From NCBI RefSeq assembly GCF_900188345.1, contig NZ_FZOD01000022.1, positions 56,514 through 120,513 of the forward strand: DNA of 64,000 nucleotides, written 5' to 3'. This document shows, piece after piece, positions 24,550 to 33,792 of the stretch. Both the position numbers and the translations under genes were made by a program. A model generated the notes under the pieces. It was not told where the DNA came from and searched no databases. It saw only the letters and a list, made by a program, of their open reading frames with translations. Source of the stretch: Streptosporangium subroseum. GTDB taxonomy: Bacteria > Actinomycetota > Actinomycetes > Streptosporangiales > Streptosporangiaceae. Each line of letters starts with the position of its first letter. Within the stretch, counting starts at the first letter, position 1.

Positions 24550-27273
24550 CTAGCGGGGTGAGGTCTCACCGGGCAGCCCCGGGGGAGGGGAGGCCGGTGC
24601 GACGTTGAGGTTGGACAGCACTCCGACGCCGGGCACGCGCCCGGCGGCCGGCGCGACCGAGGCGGTGCCGAGGTCGGCGAATGTGGGGTCGACGTCGAAC
24701 AGCGCGATGACCGCCTCGGCGGTGGCCGCCCCGCCGATGGACTCGCGGTTGGAGACCCCTCGTTCCGCGACCCGCACGCGGACGGGATCGCCGTCGAGGA
24801 CCTCCATCGCCTGTCCCCAGAGCGCACCGGACGCCGACTGCGGGGTCAGTCTGAGCAGGGCGATGGCCAGGTCACGGCGGCCGAGCTTGGCGAATCCGTT
24901 CGCCGTCACCCCCGGCCACGCGCAGAACGCCCCTCCCGCGCCGTGGTCCGGGCGGTCGGAGAAGGAGGCGATGGGATCGTCCGGCGACAGAGCCCTCATC
25001 CAGGTGCCCGTCAGAAGGTGCTCGGTGACGAACGTGACCATGTCGCGGCGCTGGGTCTCGCTGAGGTCGTCGTGCATGGCGGCGGCCACCAGACCGAAGT
25101 CCAGGGAGTGGCCGATGGTCTCGACGCCGTCCGGGTGGCGGATCGACCAGCGTCCGCCCTCGGCGTAGAGGTCGAGCACCGCGTCGGCGAGCGTGCGGGC
25201 CTCCGCCTCCGCGCGGACGGCGTCGTCGTCGCGGCCGCGGAAACGGAGCAGGGCCGCCAGCGAGCGCATCATGGCCACGTAGGCGGCGTTGAACGAGGTG
25301 ACGACGTTGATGTAGTTGGGGACGCATTCGAGGAGCCGCCAGGAGTCGTCGCCGAAGTCGGCCAGGACACCCCCGGTGGCCTCCCTGCGCCTGCCCTTCC
25401 AGCCGTAGGCGAGCCGCTCCAGGTGGTCGGCGACGGTGTCCCGACCAACTCGCTCGTCGAGGAACGCGAGGTCGCCGCTGACACAGATGTAGTGCTCCAC
25501 CAGCCGGAACAGCGAGCAGTCGTTGGCGGCGTAGTAGTTGCCGAGCGGGCCTCCGTTCCTGGCGTCGATGCCGAACGAGTCTCCGTAGGGGCCGCTCAGG
25601 ACGCGCCGGAGCCATGACTTGAGCCCGGCGGGTTCCAGGAGCGCGTACATGCGGCTCCACTCGGAGTGGTCCCAGTAGAAGGTCGTCGTGGGGCCGAGCC
25701 GGGGCCCTCCGGTGAGGAAGATCGGCTCACTCGGGCTCGCGTACAGGTTGCGCATGTACAGCACGGTCAGCGCGCCCATGTAGTAGGCCCGCGCGAGCTC
25801 CGGATCGTCGGCCCGCAGCGCGGGCAGATGCCCGCTGAAGTCGTCGTTTCCCGGGGTGAACATGTTGTCCCAGTGCCGGCGCATGCCCTGCTCGGTGCCG
25901 CGGAGGACATCGGTGAAGGCGCCGGCCGTACGGCCCGCCGCGGCGGTGACGTCGGCCTGGTCGGTCCCGTAGGCGCACACGACACCGATGGTGCGGGTCT
26001 CGCCGGGGCCGAGGGTGAGGGACCAGCTCGCCTGCGCGCCGCTTCCGAGCTCGCGGATCTCGGTGGGCTCCGTGTCGAAGGCGTAGGCCGCCCGCGCCGG
26101 TGAGCGCAGGTCGGTGACCGCGACGGCGCCGTCGGCGATCGACGAGCTCCAGCGTCGCGACAGCGACCAGTGCCGGGTCGTCGCCACCTCGCGGTCGTCG
26201 AGTACGAGGGTGACCTGCTGCTCGCCGAGGACGACCGAGACCGCGTGCCACCGCCCGGCGGTCAGGGAGGGGGCGTCGGCGTGCTCCCGTTCGCCGGAGA
26301 TGCCGAACCAGAGCCGGCCTCCGTCGAGGCCGAGCTGGAGCGAGTCCGGGTGGTTGCCGTGGGTGAGGATGACGCCGTCGCCCTCCGGCGTGGACGGGCG
26401 GAACTCGAAGCTCAGCACGAGACCGTCGCGCAGCTCGAACTCGTCGCCGTCCAGCGTCCGTTGCGTCGACGGCTCCAGCTCGGCGTCGCCGGCGAACACG
26501 AAGACCGGGTCGCCGCCGGACGCGGGGAGGCACCGGATGTCGCGGATCGTGCCGCCGGCCGAGTCATACCGGGGGAGGACCTTGTCCTGGCTGAAGTGCG
26601 AAGGCAGCTCGTACTCCAGCAACATGGCCGCGTCGGCCTCGTCCCGCTGGATTCCGGGGACCCGCGGCCGGCCCAGGCGCATCCGCCGCGGTCCCGCGCC
26701 GAGCAGGTAGGGCAGGTGCTCGCTCTGGGCGCGGGTCGTGTCGCGGATCCGTTCCAGGGTGACGAAGTCGTGGTAGTCGCCCTCGGTCCACGGCACGTCG
26801 TAGAGCCAGCCCCAGCCCACCTCCGAATGGGACATCATCGCGAACAGGTCCTGGCTGACCGTGCAGGTCCAGGGGACGGCCCGTTCGTTGGTGACATCGA
26901 CCTGCCAGAGCAGCAGGTTCTCCGACAGGGCCATGCGCGTGTCCGACCGTACGGTCACCTCGGCGGAGCGATGCTCCCGCTGCACGCCCCAGGGCTTCCA
27001 CCGGTAGCGCTGCGCGGCGAGCGCGACTCCGTCGAGGCGGAGAACGCCGGTGTGGTAACCGAGGGAGAAGGGCGGAGCCGCCACCCAGGACAGCGACGTG
27101 AGGTCGTGGTTGACATGGCCCTGGCCGCGCTGGTTGCGCAGGGACGGCAGGTGCGCGAGCTCGGAGGCGTCCATCCACTCGCCGGCGACGTCGTCCAGGT
27201 CGGGGACGCCCGCGGGCCGCCCCTCGGCGGAGGGGCGGGTGGAGGGCGCCTCGCTGAAAGTGTCCGTTTTCAT
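24550..27273 (-). CDS. Glycoside hydrolase-like (alpha/alpha)6-barrel protein with LamG-like insertion
   Basis: 907 residues, no signal peptide, hence probably intracellular. The N-terminal part (about 30-250) is a beta-rich domain of the sort that precedes (alpha/alpha)6 barrels. Residues about 290-420 look like a laminin G/concanavalin-type insert (SFEFRPSTPEGDGVILTHGN, then LTAGRWHAVSVVLGEQQVTL). The C-terminal half (about 500-830) carries FYWDHSEWSRMYALLEPAGL, GNYYAANDCSLFRLVEHYIC and WRLLECVPNYINVVTSFNAA, an (alpha/alpha)6 toroid. No family assigned. ATG 27273 lies 2 bases after the stop of the permease gene, so it is translated with the transporter and probably acts on what the transporter imports. 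Confidence 0.6.
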   Translation of the reverse strand: MKTDTFSEAPSTRPSAEGRPAGVPDLDDVAGEWMDASELAHLPSLRNQRGQGHVNHDLTSLSWVAAPPFSLGYHTGVLRLDGVALAAQRYRWKPWGVQREHRSAEVTVRSDTRMALSENLLLWQVDVTNERAVPWTCTVSQDLFAMMSHSEVGWGWLYDVPWTEGDYHDFVTLERIRDTTRAQSEHLPYLLGAGPRRMRLGRPRVPGIQRDEADAAMLLEYELPSHFSQDKVLPRYDSAGGTIRDIRCLPASGGDPVFVFAGDAELEPSTQRTLDGDEFELRDGLVLSFEFRPSTPEGDGVILTHGNHPDSLQLGLDGGRLWFGISGEREHADAPSLTAGRWHAVSVVLGEQQVTLVLDDREVATTRHWSLSRRWSSSIADGAVAVTDLRSPARAAYAFDTEPTEIRELGSGAQASWSLTLGPGETRTIGVVCAYGTDQADVTAAAGRTAGAFTDVLRGTEQGMRRHWDNMFTPGNDDFSGHLPALRADDPELARAYYMGALTVLYMRNLYASPSEPIFLTGGPRLGPTTTFYWDHSEWSRMYALLEPAGLKSWLRRVLSGPYGDSFGIDARNGGPLGNYYAANDCSLFRLVEHYICVSGDLAFLDERVGRDTVADHLERLAYGWKGRRREATGGVLADFGDDSWRLLECVPNYINVVTSFNAAYVAMMRSLAALLRFRGRDDDAVRAEAEARTLADAVLDLYAEGGRWSIRHPDGVETIGHSLDFGLVAAAMHDDLSETQRRDMVTFVTEHLLTGTWMRALSPDDPIASFSDRPDHGAGGAFCAWPGVTANGFAKLGRRDLAIALLRLTPQSASGALWGQAMEVLDGDPVRVRVAERGVSNRESIGGAATAEAVIALFDVDPTFADLGTASVAPAAGRVPGVGVLSNLNVAPASPPPGLPGETSPR

Positions 27274-27275
27274 GG

Positions 27276-28115
27276 TCACTTCGACGACCCGGAGGTGAGA
27301 CCGGCGATGAACTGCTTCTGCACGAACAGGTAACCCACCACCGGCACGATCGCGGCGAGGAACATGATGCCGAACAGCTGTCCGTAATCCACGGAATATT
27401 GACCAATCGTCAGGTACAGGCCGGTTGTGATGGTCTGACCCTGTAGCGGGCCGAGAATGAACAGCGGATTCAGGAAGTCGTTCCAGATCCACAGCGAGGA
27501 GAAGATCGCGACCGTCGCCGTGGCGGGCCGGACCAGGGGCATGACGATCCCCCACCAGATCCGCAGCCCGCTGGCGCCGTCGAGGCGGGCGGCCTCGATG
27601 ATCTCGTTCGGAACGGCTCGCATGAAGCCCACGTACACGAACACCGCGAAGGAGAGGTAGCCGCCGCCCAGGTTGGAGAGGATCAGCCCGGGATAGCTGT
27701 GATCGAGGCCGAAGAACGTCAGGATCTGGATGGTGGGCAGCAGGATGACCTGCGGCGGGATCATCAGACCGGCCGCGAGCAGGGCGAGCACCGCCGCCCG
27801 TGCCTTCGTCTTCCTCCGGGAGATGTAGAAGCTGAACGCGGAGGCGAGGGGGATGAGCAGCGCCACCGAGAAGACGACGTCGATCAGGGAGTTCTGCAGG
27901 CCGAGCTGGATGAGGCCGTCGGGCCTGGCCAGCGCGGTGCTCAGGTTGTCGATCGTCGGCGGGATCGGCAGTGCTTCGGGGCTTTCGAGGATCTGCGACT
28001 GCGCCTTGAAGGCGTTGACGATCGTCAGGTAGATCGGGGCGACGAACAGCAGGGTCACGACACCCGCGATGACGAGGCGTGCCCGGGAGCGCAGCACGTC
28101 GTTGATGGCGGTCAA
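27276..28115 (-). CDS. Carbohydrate ABC transporter permease (MalG type)
   Basis: 279 residues with six predicted membrane spans. The EAA loop NEIIEAARLDGASGLRIWWG, which contacts the ATPase, is in the expected place, and the C-terminus (VQKQFIAGLTSGSSK) is typical of MalG/CUT1 proteins. It overlaps the preceding permease gene by 4 bases (ATGA). The operon lacks an ATPase gene; in actinobacteria a shared MsiK-type ATPase commonly serves such importers. Confidence 0.92.
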   Translation of the reverse strand: MTAINDVLRSRARLVIAGVVTLLFVAPIYLTIVNAFKAQSQILESPEALPIPPTIDNLSTALARPDGLIQLGLQNSLIDVVFSVALLIPLASAFSFYISRRKTKARAAVLALLAAGLMIPPQVILLPTIQILTFFGLDHSYPGLILSNLGGGYLSFAVFVYVGFMRAVPNEIIEAARLDGASGLRIWWGIVMPLVRPATATVAIFSSLWIWNDFLNPLFILGPLQGQTITTGLYLTIGQYSVDYGQLFGIMFLAAIVPVVGYLFVQKQFIAGLTSGSSK

Positions 28116-29002
28116 AAGTTCACCTCACGGCGGCGAAGGAGGCTCGTGACCGACAGGGCGATGGCCGCGGACATGGCGAGCACCAGCATCGCGACCGCCG
28201 AGGCGTATCCGAAGCGGTTGTCGGTGAAGGCGAGCTTCACGATGTAGAGCGCGGTGGATCGGGTGGAGTTCGCGGGGCCGCCTCCGGTGAGGACGGTGAT
28301 GACGTCGTAGAGCTTCAGCACCGTGATCAGTGAGATCGTGACGCTGATGGTCATCCCGGGAGCGATCAGCGGGAACGTGATCCTGGTGAACCTCTGCCAC
28401 GTGGTGGCGCCGTCGATGGCGGCCGAGTCGTACAGCTCCACCGGGACTCCCTGCAGGGCGGCGAGATACACGACGGTCGTGAAACCGGTGAGGATCCAGG
28501 TGACGACGACGCCGATGGACAGCAGCGCGAGGTTCGGGCTGCCGAGCCAGGCGATCGGCGAGTCGATCAGCCCGATGCGTTGCAGGGTGACGTTCAGCAG
28601 GCCCTGCTGGGTCAGGATCGTCTGCCACACGAAGCCGACGATCACTCCGGACAGCACCTGGGGCAGGAACGCGATCGTCCTCATGACCCGGTAGCTCAGG
28701 TTGGTGCGGTTCAGCATCATCGCGAACGCGATGCCGATGGCGTTGGCCGCGATCGTGACCCCCACCGCGAGGATCAGGGTGAAGCCGAGGCTGGCGTGGA
28801 GCTGATCGTCGTGGATCATCTCGCCGTAGTTGTCCAGGCCCACAAAACCGCTGGTGGCCCGCAACGGGTTCTCGTCGGTGAAACTGCTTTTGAGGCTGAG
28901 CAGGAGCGGTAGCACGAGGAAACACAGGTACAGGCCGAAAGCCACGGCGGCTAATCCGAAGAGTCCGTTGTCCCTGCTTGCTCGACTCTTCCGAGTCCGC
29001 AT
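28112..29002 (-). CDS. Carbohydrate ABC transporter permease (MalF type)
   Basis: 296 residues, six predicted membrane spans, EAA loop VELYDSAAIDGATTWQRFTR. It is the partner of the MalG-type permease that overlaps its end, and follows the binding protein gene after 79 bases. Confidence 0.92.
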   Translation of the reverse strand: MRTRKSRASRDNGLFGLAAVAFGLYLCFLVLPLLLSLKSSFTDENPLRATSGFVGLDNYGEMIHDDQLHASLGFTLILAVGVTIAANAIGIAFAMMLNRTNLSYRVMRTIAFLPQVLSGVIVGFVWQTILTQQGLLNVTLQRIGLIDSPIAWLGSPNLALLSIGVVVTWILTGFTTVVYLAALQGVPVELYDSAAIDGATTWQRFTRITFPLIAPGMTISVTISLITVLKLYDVITVLTGGGPANSTRSTALYIVKLAFTDNRFGYASAVAMLVLAMSAAIALSVTSLLRRREVNF

Positions 29003-29081
29003 GTCACTTCCTTCAGGCCCGTGTCGAGGACTTCGAAAGGAGGTGCCTCAACACGGGTCGTCGTTCGTCGGCCGGTGGGGA

Positions 29082-30356
29082 CTACTTGGTGGCGGTGTCC
29101 CAGGCCGTGTCGAGTTTGGCCATCTCGCCCTTGACGTCCGCGCTGGTGAACAGCGCCTGGCTGGCGGCGTAGAGCTGGTCGTTGAGGCCCGGCGGCATCG
29201 CGTCGTCGTTGCTGGCCCATCCGATGGAGGCGACCTTGGTGTTCTCGTCGGTGACGTAGGCGAAGGAGTCCTTGAACACCTGGCTGACCGTGACCTTGTA
29301 GTCGTCGAGGGTCTTGCCCTTGAGCATCGGGAACGCGCCGTCGCTCTCGATGAGCGCCTTCAGGTTGCCCGGGGCCAGCGACCACGCCTGGGCGAACTTG
29401 GTCGCGCCGGCCAGGTCCTTGGTCTTCGAGCTGATCGCCATGGAGCCGCCGACGGCGAAGGGGATGACCACGGAGCCGTCATCGGTGGGGACGGGGAACG
29501 CGCCGAAGTTGTCGGCGTTGTCCTTCGGGACGGAGCCCAGGAACCAGCTGCCCATCATGTACATGGCGGCCTTGCCGCCGGTGAACTGCGTGATCGAGTC
29601 GGCGTACTTCACGCCGAGCGCGCCCTTGTCGAAGTAGCCCTCGGTGACGAGCTTCCGATACTTCTCGACCGCCGTGACGACGTTGGCGTCCGTGAACTTG
29701 ACCTTGCCCGCGTACCTCTCCTGCAGCCACTGGGGGTTCTTGCCCAGGACGTCCGCGCTCAGGACGCCGACCAGCGGCATGCTGGCCGCGAACGGGTCAC
29801 CGCCGCCCAGCTCCATCGGGGTGATGCCGGCGGCCTTGAGCTTGGCGCACACCGTCAGGAAGTCGGCCCAGGTCTTGGGCGGCTCCACACCCGCCTTGGC
29901 GAAGAGCTCCTTGTTGTAGAAGACCTCCGGGATGATCTGGGAGTTCGTGGGCGGGATGTAGACCTTGCCCTTGAGCGCGTTGCCCTGGGGGAGCAGGAAG
30001 TTGGCGTCCACCCAGGTCTGGTCGTAGGGGACGAGCAGACCGGCGCCGGCGAAGGTGGACGGGGTGATCGACTGCAGAAGGTCCGGGAACTGGCCGGAGG
30101 CCTGCAGCTGCTTGGCGTATCCGTCCCTGTCGGTGCTCGGGGACGTGATCCGGTTGATCTTCACCCCGGGGGCCTCTTTCGAGGCGGCCGCGATCGAGTC
30201 GTTCCAGAAGGTCGAGTTGAGGCTGGGCGTCTCGAACGTCATGTAGGTCAGGGTGCTGGTGCCGCTGCCGGTGCCGCCACTGCCGGCGCTCGTACAGGCG
30301 GTGGTCAGGGCGAGGGCACCGACAACGCATGTGGCGAGCATGGTCTTACGTATCAA
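29082..30356 (-). CDS. Extracellular solute-binding lipoprotein of a carbohydrate ABC transporter
   Basis: 424 residues of solute-binding family 1. TTG 30356 is chosen because AAGGAGG lies 6 bases upstream; ATG 30341, five codons in, is the alternative. The signal peptide ends at ALALTTAC, an acceptable though imperfect lipobox, so the protein should be lipid-anchored. Family 1 features include YMTFETPSLNSTFWNDSIAA at the start and PEVFYNKELFAKAGVEPPKTW. It captures an oligosaccharide or glycoside and delivers it to the two permeases. The 12-bp palindrome at 30436-30447 lies 80 bases upstream of the start. Confidence 0.9.
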   Translation of the reverse strand: MIRKTMLATCVVGALALTTACTSAGSGGTGSGTSTLTYMTFETPSLNSTFWNDSIAAASKEAPGVKINRITSPSTDRDGYAKQLQASGQFPDLLQSITPSTFAGAGLLVPYDQTWVDANFLLPQGNALKGKVYIPPTNSQIIPEVFYNKELFAKAGVEPPKTWADFLTVCAKLKAAGITPMELGGGDPFAASMPLVGVLSADVLGKNPQWLQERYAGKVKFTDANVVTAVEKYRKLVTEGYFDKGALGVKYADSITQFTGGKAAMYMMGSWFLGSVPKDNADNFGAFPVPTDDGSVVIPFAVGGSMAISSKTKDLAGATKFAQAWSLAPGNLKALIESDGAFPMLKGKTLDDYKVTVSQVFKDSFAYVTDENTKVASIGWASNDDAMPPGLNDQLYAASQALFTSADVKGEMAKLDTAWDTATK

Positions 30357-30435
30357 GATCGTCCTCCTTCGGTCGTGTCGCACGGTTGAGTTTTTCGTCG
30401 AGCATGGTCCGGCGAGCTGTATGCAGGCACCTTGC

Positions 30436-30447
30436 GATAACGTTATC
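30436..30447. promoter_or_regulatory. LacI-family operator candidate (site 1)
   Basis: GATAACGTTATC, a perfect 12-bp palindrome with the central CG typical of LacI/GalR operators. It lies between the divergent binding protein gene (start 30356, minus) and the LacI-type regulator (start 30570, plus), so it could control both. The identical sequence occurs at 31744-31755. Confidence 0.8.
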
Positions 30448-30569
30448 CCGAGAATAGGAAGTTTCGCCGGTGTGTCAAGGGTGTTGCCCGGATCGAAACC
30501 CGACGGGGCACGGAAGTCGATATCCGGGTGGATAGGTTGGCACCCGGGAAAAAGGGGAGGATCGCAGCG

Positions 30570-31598
30570 ATGACCGAGCGCACGGTTGAGGGCACCGCAG
30601 GGCGACGCCGTGGCAAGCGGCCCACGATGCTGGATGTCGCCCGCACGGCCGGAGTCGCGCTGCGCACCGTGTCCCGGGTGGTCAACGACGATCCCACCGT
30701 GGGCCAGGACCTGGTCAAACGGGTGCGCGCGGCCATCGTCACCCTTGACTACGAGCCCGATGAGCGCGCCCAGCAGCTGCGCCGGGGCGTCAGCGGCACC
30801 ATCGGCGCCGCGGTGCGCAACCTCGCGGACGCCCACCCGGTGCTCAGCGCGATCGACCAGGCGGCGCGGAAGGCCAAGCTCACCGTGCTGGCCATGTCGA
30901 CCGAGGACGAGGAGCAGCGCGAGCGCGAGGCGGTCATGTCCATGTGCCGCAAGCGCGTGGACGGGATCATCATCGAACCCATAAGCGCCAACCACCAGTA
31001 TCTGGCGCCCGAGATCGAGGCCGGAATGCCCGTGGTGGCCTTCGACCGGCCGACCGGCGGGGTCCCCGCGGACGCCGTGCTGTCGGACAACGCCGCGGGC
31101 ATCGGCACGGCCTTCCGCCACCTCGTCCAGCACGGGCACAACCGCATCGCCTACATCGGCGACCACGAGCGCATCTTCACCGGACGCGAGCGCGCCGCCT
31201 CCTTCCGCGCCTGCGTCACGGCCAACGGCGGCCCGCTGGAGGGCATGGTCCATGCCGGGGCCGTCGAGCCCGCGCGCATCGCCAGCGCTCTGACCACGGC
31301 ATTCGATGGTCCCACGCCCGCGACCGCCCTCATCACCGGCAACGTCGCCACGACCGTGGAGGTCCTGCGCTACCTCGGCGCCGACGCCGGCCGGATCGCG
31401 ATCGTCGCCTTCGACGACTTCCTGCTGGCCGACCTCCTGCGCCCCGCCCTGACCGTCATCGCCCAGAACAGCGCGACGATAGGGCGAACGGCCATCGAGC
31501 TGCTCCTGGCCCGCGCCGCCGATCCCACCCGGCCGGTCCAGAGCGTGACGGTCCCGGTCGAGCTCATTCCCCGGGGGTCGGGCGAGCTCCGGCCGTAG
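30570..31598 (+). CDS. LacI family transcriptional regulator
   Basis: 342 residues from ATG 30570 (GGGGAGG upstream; a GTG at 30528 is in frame but unsupported). The N-terminal helix-turn-helix (TMLDVARTAGVALRTVSRVV) and hinge (YEPDERAQQLRR) are classical, followed by a periplasmic-binding-like sensor domain (IGAAVRNLADAHPVLSAIDQ, VDGIIIEPIS, RIAIVAFDDF). It probably represses the divergent transporter/hydrolase operon and the downstream hydrolase until the transported sugar is present: identical GATAACGTTATC palindromes lie on both sides of it. Confidence 0.92.
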   Translation: MTERTVEGTAGRRRGKRPTMLDVARTAGVALRTVSRVVNDDPTVGQDLVKRVRAAIVTLDYEPDERAQQLRRGVSGTIGAAVRNLADAHPVLSAIDQAARKAKLTVLAMSTEDEEQREREAVMSMCRKRVDGIIIEPISANHQYLAPEIEAGMPVVAFDRPTGGVPADAVLSDNAAGIGTAFRHLVQHGHNRIAYIGDHERIFTGRERAASFRACVTANGGPLEGMVHAGAVEPARIASALTTAFDGPTPATALITGNVATTVEVLRYLGADAGRIAIVAFDDFLLADLLRPALTVIAQNSATIGRTAIELLLARAADPTRPVQSVTVPVELIPRGSGELRP

Positions 31599-31690
31599 GC
31601 CGTCGGACACCCCACGCCACACCCCGCGGTCCCGCTCCGGAACCGGTCCGTCGGGCGCGATTCCATCTCTCCACCCGCGCGTCGGGCAAT

Positions 31691-31712
31691 GTTTCTGTCA
31701 TGTCACAGAAAC
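31691..31712. promoter_or_regulatory. 22-bp inverted repeat upstream of the CocE-type hydrolase gene
   Basis: GTTTCTGT (31691-31698) and ACAGAAAC (31705-31712) form an 8-bp inverted repeat with a 6-base spacer. It follows the regulator gene by 92 bases. It could be a weak terminator or a second operator; it has no T-run. Confidence 0.4.
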
Positions 31713-31743
31713 CCTTTCCCCAAGGACTACCTGCCCTTATCGC

Positions 31744-31755
31744 GATAACGTTATC
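31744..31755. promoter_or_regulatory. LacI-family operator candidate (site 2)
   Basis: GATAACGTTATC, identical to site 1, 60 bases upstream of the GTG start of the CocE-type hydrolase gene. It implies that the hydrolase belongs to the same regulon as the transporter operon. Confidence 0.8.
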
Positions 31756-31815
31756 TTCACGTAGGGCGACCCCGCGCTGACCCGGGTTCGCTCTGCCTTT
31801 CGAGGGAGGGCTCCG

Positions 31816-33501
31816 GTGGGAGACGTACTGATCGACTTCGATGTCCCCGGCGAGATGCGCGACGGCACCGTCCTGCGCGCCGACGTCTTCCGGCCGACCC
31901 GCGACGGTCCCTGGCCCGTGCTGCTCGTACGGTCTCCCTACGGCAAGCAGGACCCGAACATCTTCAGGATCCTGGAGCCCCTGGCCGCGGTGCGCCGCGG
32001 ATACATGGTCGTGCTCCAGGACACCCGCGGGCGCTCCGGCTCCGACGGAGACTGGGAGCCGCTGACGAACGAGCGGGCGGACGGGCACGACACCGTGCGC
32101 TGGGCGGCCGCGCTACCCGGCTCCAACGGGCTCGTGGGCATGTACGGTCCCAGCTACCTGGGCAACGCGCAGTGGATGGCGGCGGCGGGCGGCCCGCCGG
32201 AGTTGAGGGCCATCGTCCCGGGGTTCACCTGGTCGGAGCCCTTCGACGGCCTGTTCGGCCGCGGCGGGGCGGTCGAGCTGGGCCTCAGCGCGAGCTGGTC
32301 CCTCTCCCAGGGCCCCGACCTCCTCGCCCGCAGGTGGAAGGACTCTCCCGCTGACCTCCATCGCGAGCTCACCGCGCTGGTCTCCGAGATCGACGCCCTG
32401 GCGACCAGAACGTACTGGGAGCTGCCGTCCGGCGCGTTTCCCGCGTTCGAGCGGGCCGGGGTCCCGGACCTGGGCTACCAGCGGGCCCTCGCCGATCCGG
32501 AGGCCGCGGACGACTGCCGCGTCGCGGGCACCTACGACCGGGTCGACGTCCCCGTCTTCAACGTCGGCGGCTGGTTCGACGTCTTCCTGCAGGGAACCCT
32601 GGACAACCACATCGCGATGAGCGCCGCGGGCAGGCCGTCGACCCTGCTGATCGGGCCGTGGTCGCACCAGGGGCAGTCGGGTCAGCAGGGCGAGGTCAAC
32701 TTCGGGGTGGCGGCCGACCAGGGAAGCATCGACCTCCGGGCCTCCCTGGGAGACCTGCGGCTCGACTGGCTGGACCGCCGGCTGAAGCCGGGCCGTCCCG
32801 CGGCTCCGGACGGCAGGCCGGTACGGATCTTCGTCACGGGGGTCAACCGGTGGCGCGACGAGGACGCGTGGCCTCTGGCCCGGAGCGTGGACACCCCGAT
32901 GTACCTGCGCGAGGACGGCGGCCTCTCATTCGAGGCGCCTCGTGCCGGCAAACAGCCGGACACCTACCGGTACGACCCCGCCGATCCGGTCATCACCCTC
33001 GGCGGCACCCTGCTGATGTCTAGTGAGTTCCCTCCCGGCCCCTACGACCAGCGCCGCGTCGAAGAACGGCCGGACGTGCTCGTCTACACCGGCGAGCCGC
33101 TCGAAGCCGACCTGGAGGTGACCGGCCGCGTCCGCGTCTCGCTGGTCACCTCCTCCACCGCGCCCTCGACGGACTGGGTGGCCCGGCTCTGCGACGTCGG
33201 CGTCGACTCCGTGTCGCGCAATCTCACGGACGGGATCCTCCGTGTCTCGGGCGTGCCGGGCGAGCCCGCGGAACACGAGATCGACCTGTGGTCGATCGGT
33301 CACGTGTTCCTCGAAGGTCATCGGATCCGGGTCCAGATCACGTCGAGCAACTTCCCGAGATGGGACCGCAACCTCAACACCGGCGAACCGGCCGAGGCGG
33401 CGACCGTCATGAGCGTCGCGGACCAGACGGTGTTCCACGACGCGGTCAGGGCATCAAAGATCGTCCTGCCGGTCGTGCCGCCCGAAGACCTCGCTCGCTG
33501 A
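31816..33501 (+). CDS. CocE/NonD family (X-Pro dipeptidyl-peptidase S15-like) hydrolase
   Basis: 561 residues from GTG 31816 (GGGAGGG upstream). The alpha/beta hydrolase domain has the nucleophile elbow GPSYLG near residue 114 and the early blocks VRSPYGKQ and QDTRGRSGSDGDWEP found in cocaine esterase and S15 peptidases. The second half (TPMYLREDGGLSFEAP to VQITSSNFPRWDRNLNTGEP) is the jelly-roll X-Pro dipeptidyl-peptidase C-terminal domain. No signal peptide. It would cleave an ester or peptide bond; under LacI-type sugar control, deacylation of an imported glycoside is plausible but inferred. Its stop codon is the start of a 16-bp tandem repeat. Confidence 0.85.
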   Translation: MGDVLIDFDVPGEMRDGTVLRADVFRPTRDGPWPVLLVRSPYGKQDPNIFRILEPLAAVRRGYMVVLQDTRGRSGSDGDWEPLTNERADGHDTVRWAAALPGSNGLVGMYGPSYLGNAQWMAAAGGPPELRAIVPGFTWSEPFDGLFGRGGAVELGLSASWSLSQGPDLLARRWKDSPADLHRELTALVSEIDALATRTYWELPSGAFPAFERAGVPDLGYQRALADPEAADDCRVAGTYDRVDVPVFNVGGWFDVFLQGTLDNHIAMSAAGRPSTLLIGPWSHQGQSGQQGEVNFGVAADQGSIDLRASLGDLRLDWLDRRLKPGRPAAPDGRPVRIFVTGVNRWRDEDAWPLARSVDTPMYLREDGGLSFEAPRAGKQPDTYRYDPADPVITLGGTLLMSSEFPPGPYDQRRVEERPDVLVYTGEPLEADLEVTGRVRVSLVTSSTAPSTDWVARLCDVGVDSVSRNLTDGILRVSGVPGEPAEHEIDLWSIGHVFLEGHRIRVQITSSNFPRWDRNLNTGEPAEAATVMSVADQTVFHDAVRASKIVLPVVPPEDLAR

Positions 33502-33555
33502 CGGCCCCGCTCGCTGACGGCCCCGCTCGCTGACGGCACCGCTCGCTGACGGCAC
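33492..33555. repeat. 16-bp tandem repeat, four copies, spanning the hydrolase stop codon
   Basis: Four units of CGCTCGCTGACGGCCC (last two ending GGCAC) at 33492, 33508, 33524 and 33540. The first unit contains the last two codons and the TGA stop of the CocE-type gene, so all four carry a copy of that stop codon. Confidence 0.92.
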
Positions 33556-33792
33556 CGTCCACGGTTGACCGATGATGCCGACTGTCGCGTAAAGTAGCCG
33601 GAGTATCGCGTAGAGCAACAGGTGAATGCTCTTTCCTCACCGCCTTACTCGCCTCCCGGCCGGACCGTCGCCCGACCGGGGGGCGAGGTGGGGAGCCGTG
33701 CTGGTGAAAGGTGGCTGTTCATCCAGTTTCGTTATGTGTGGGGCGGTAAGTTGGGGCGGGTGTCCACGTCAGCGATCGATGTCAGGTCCCCC

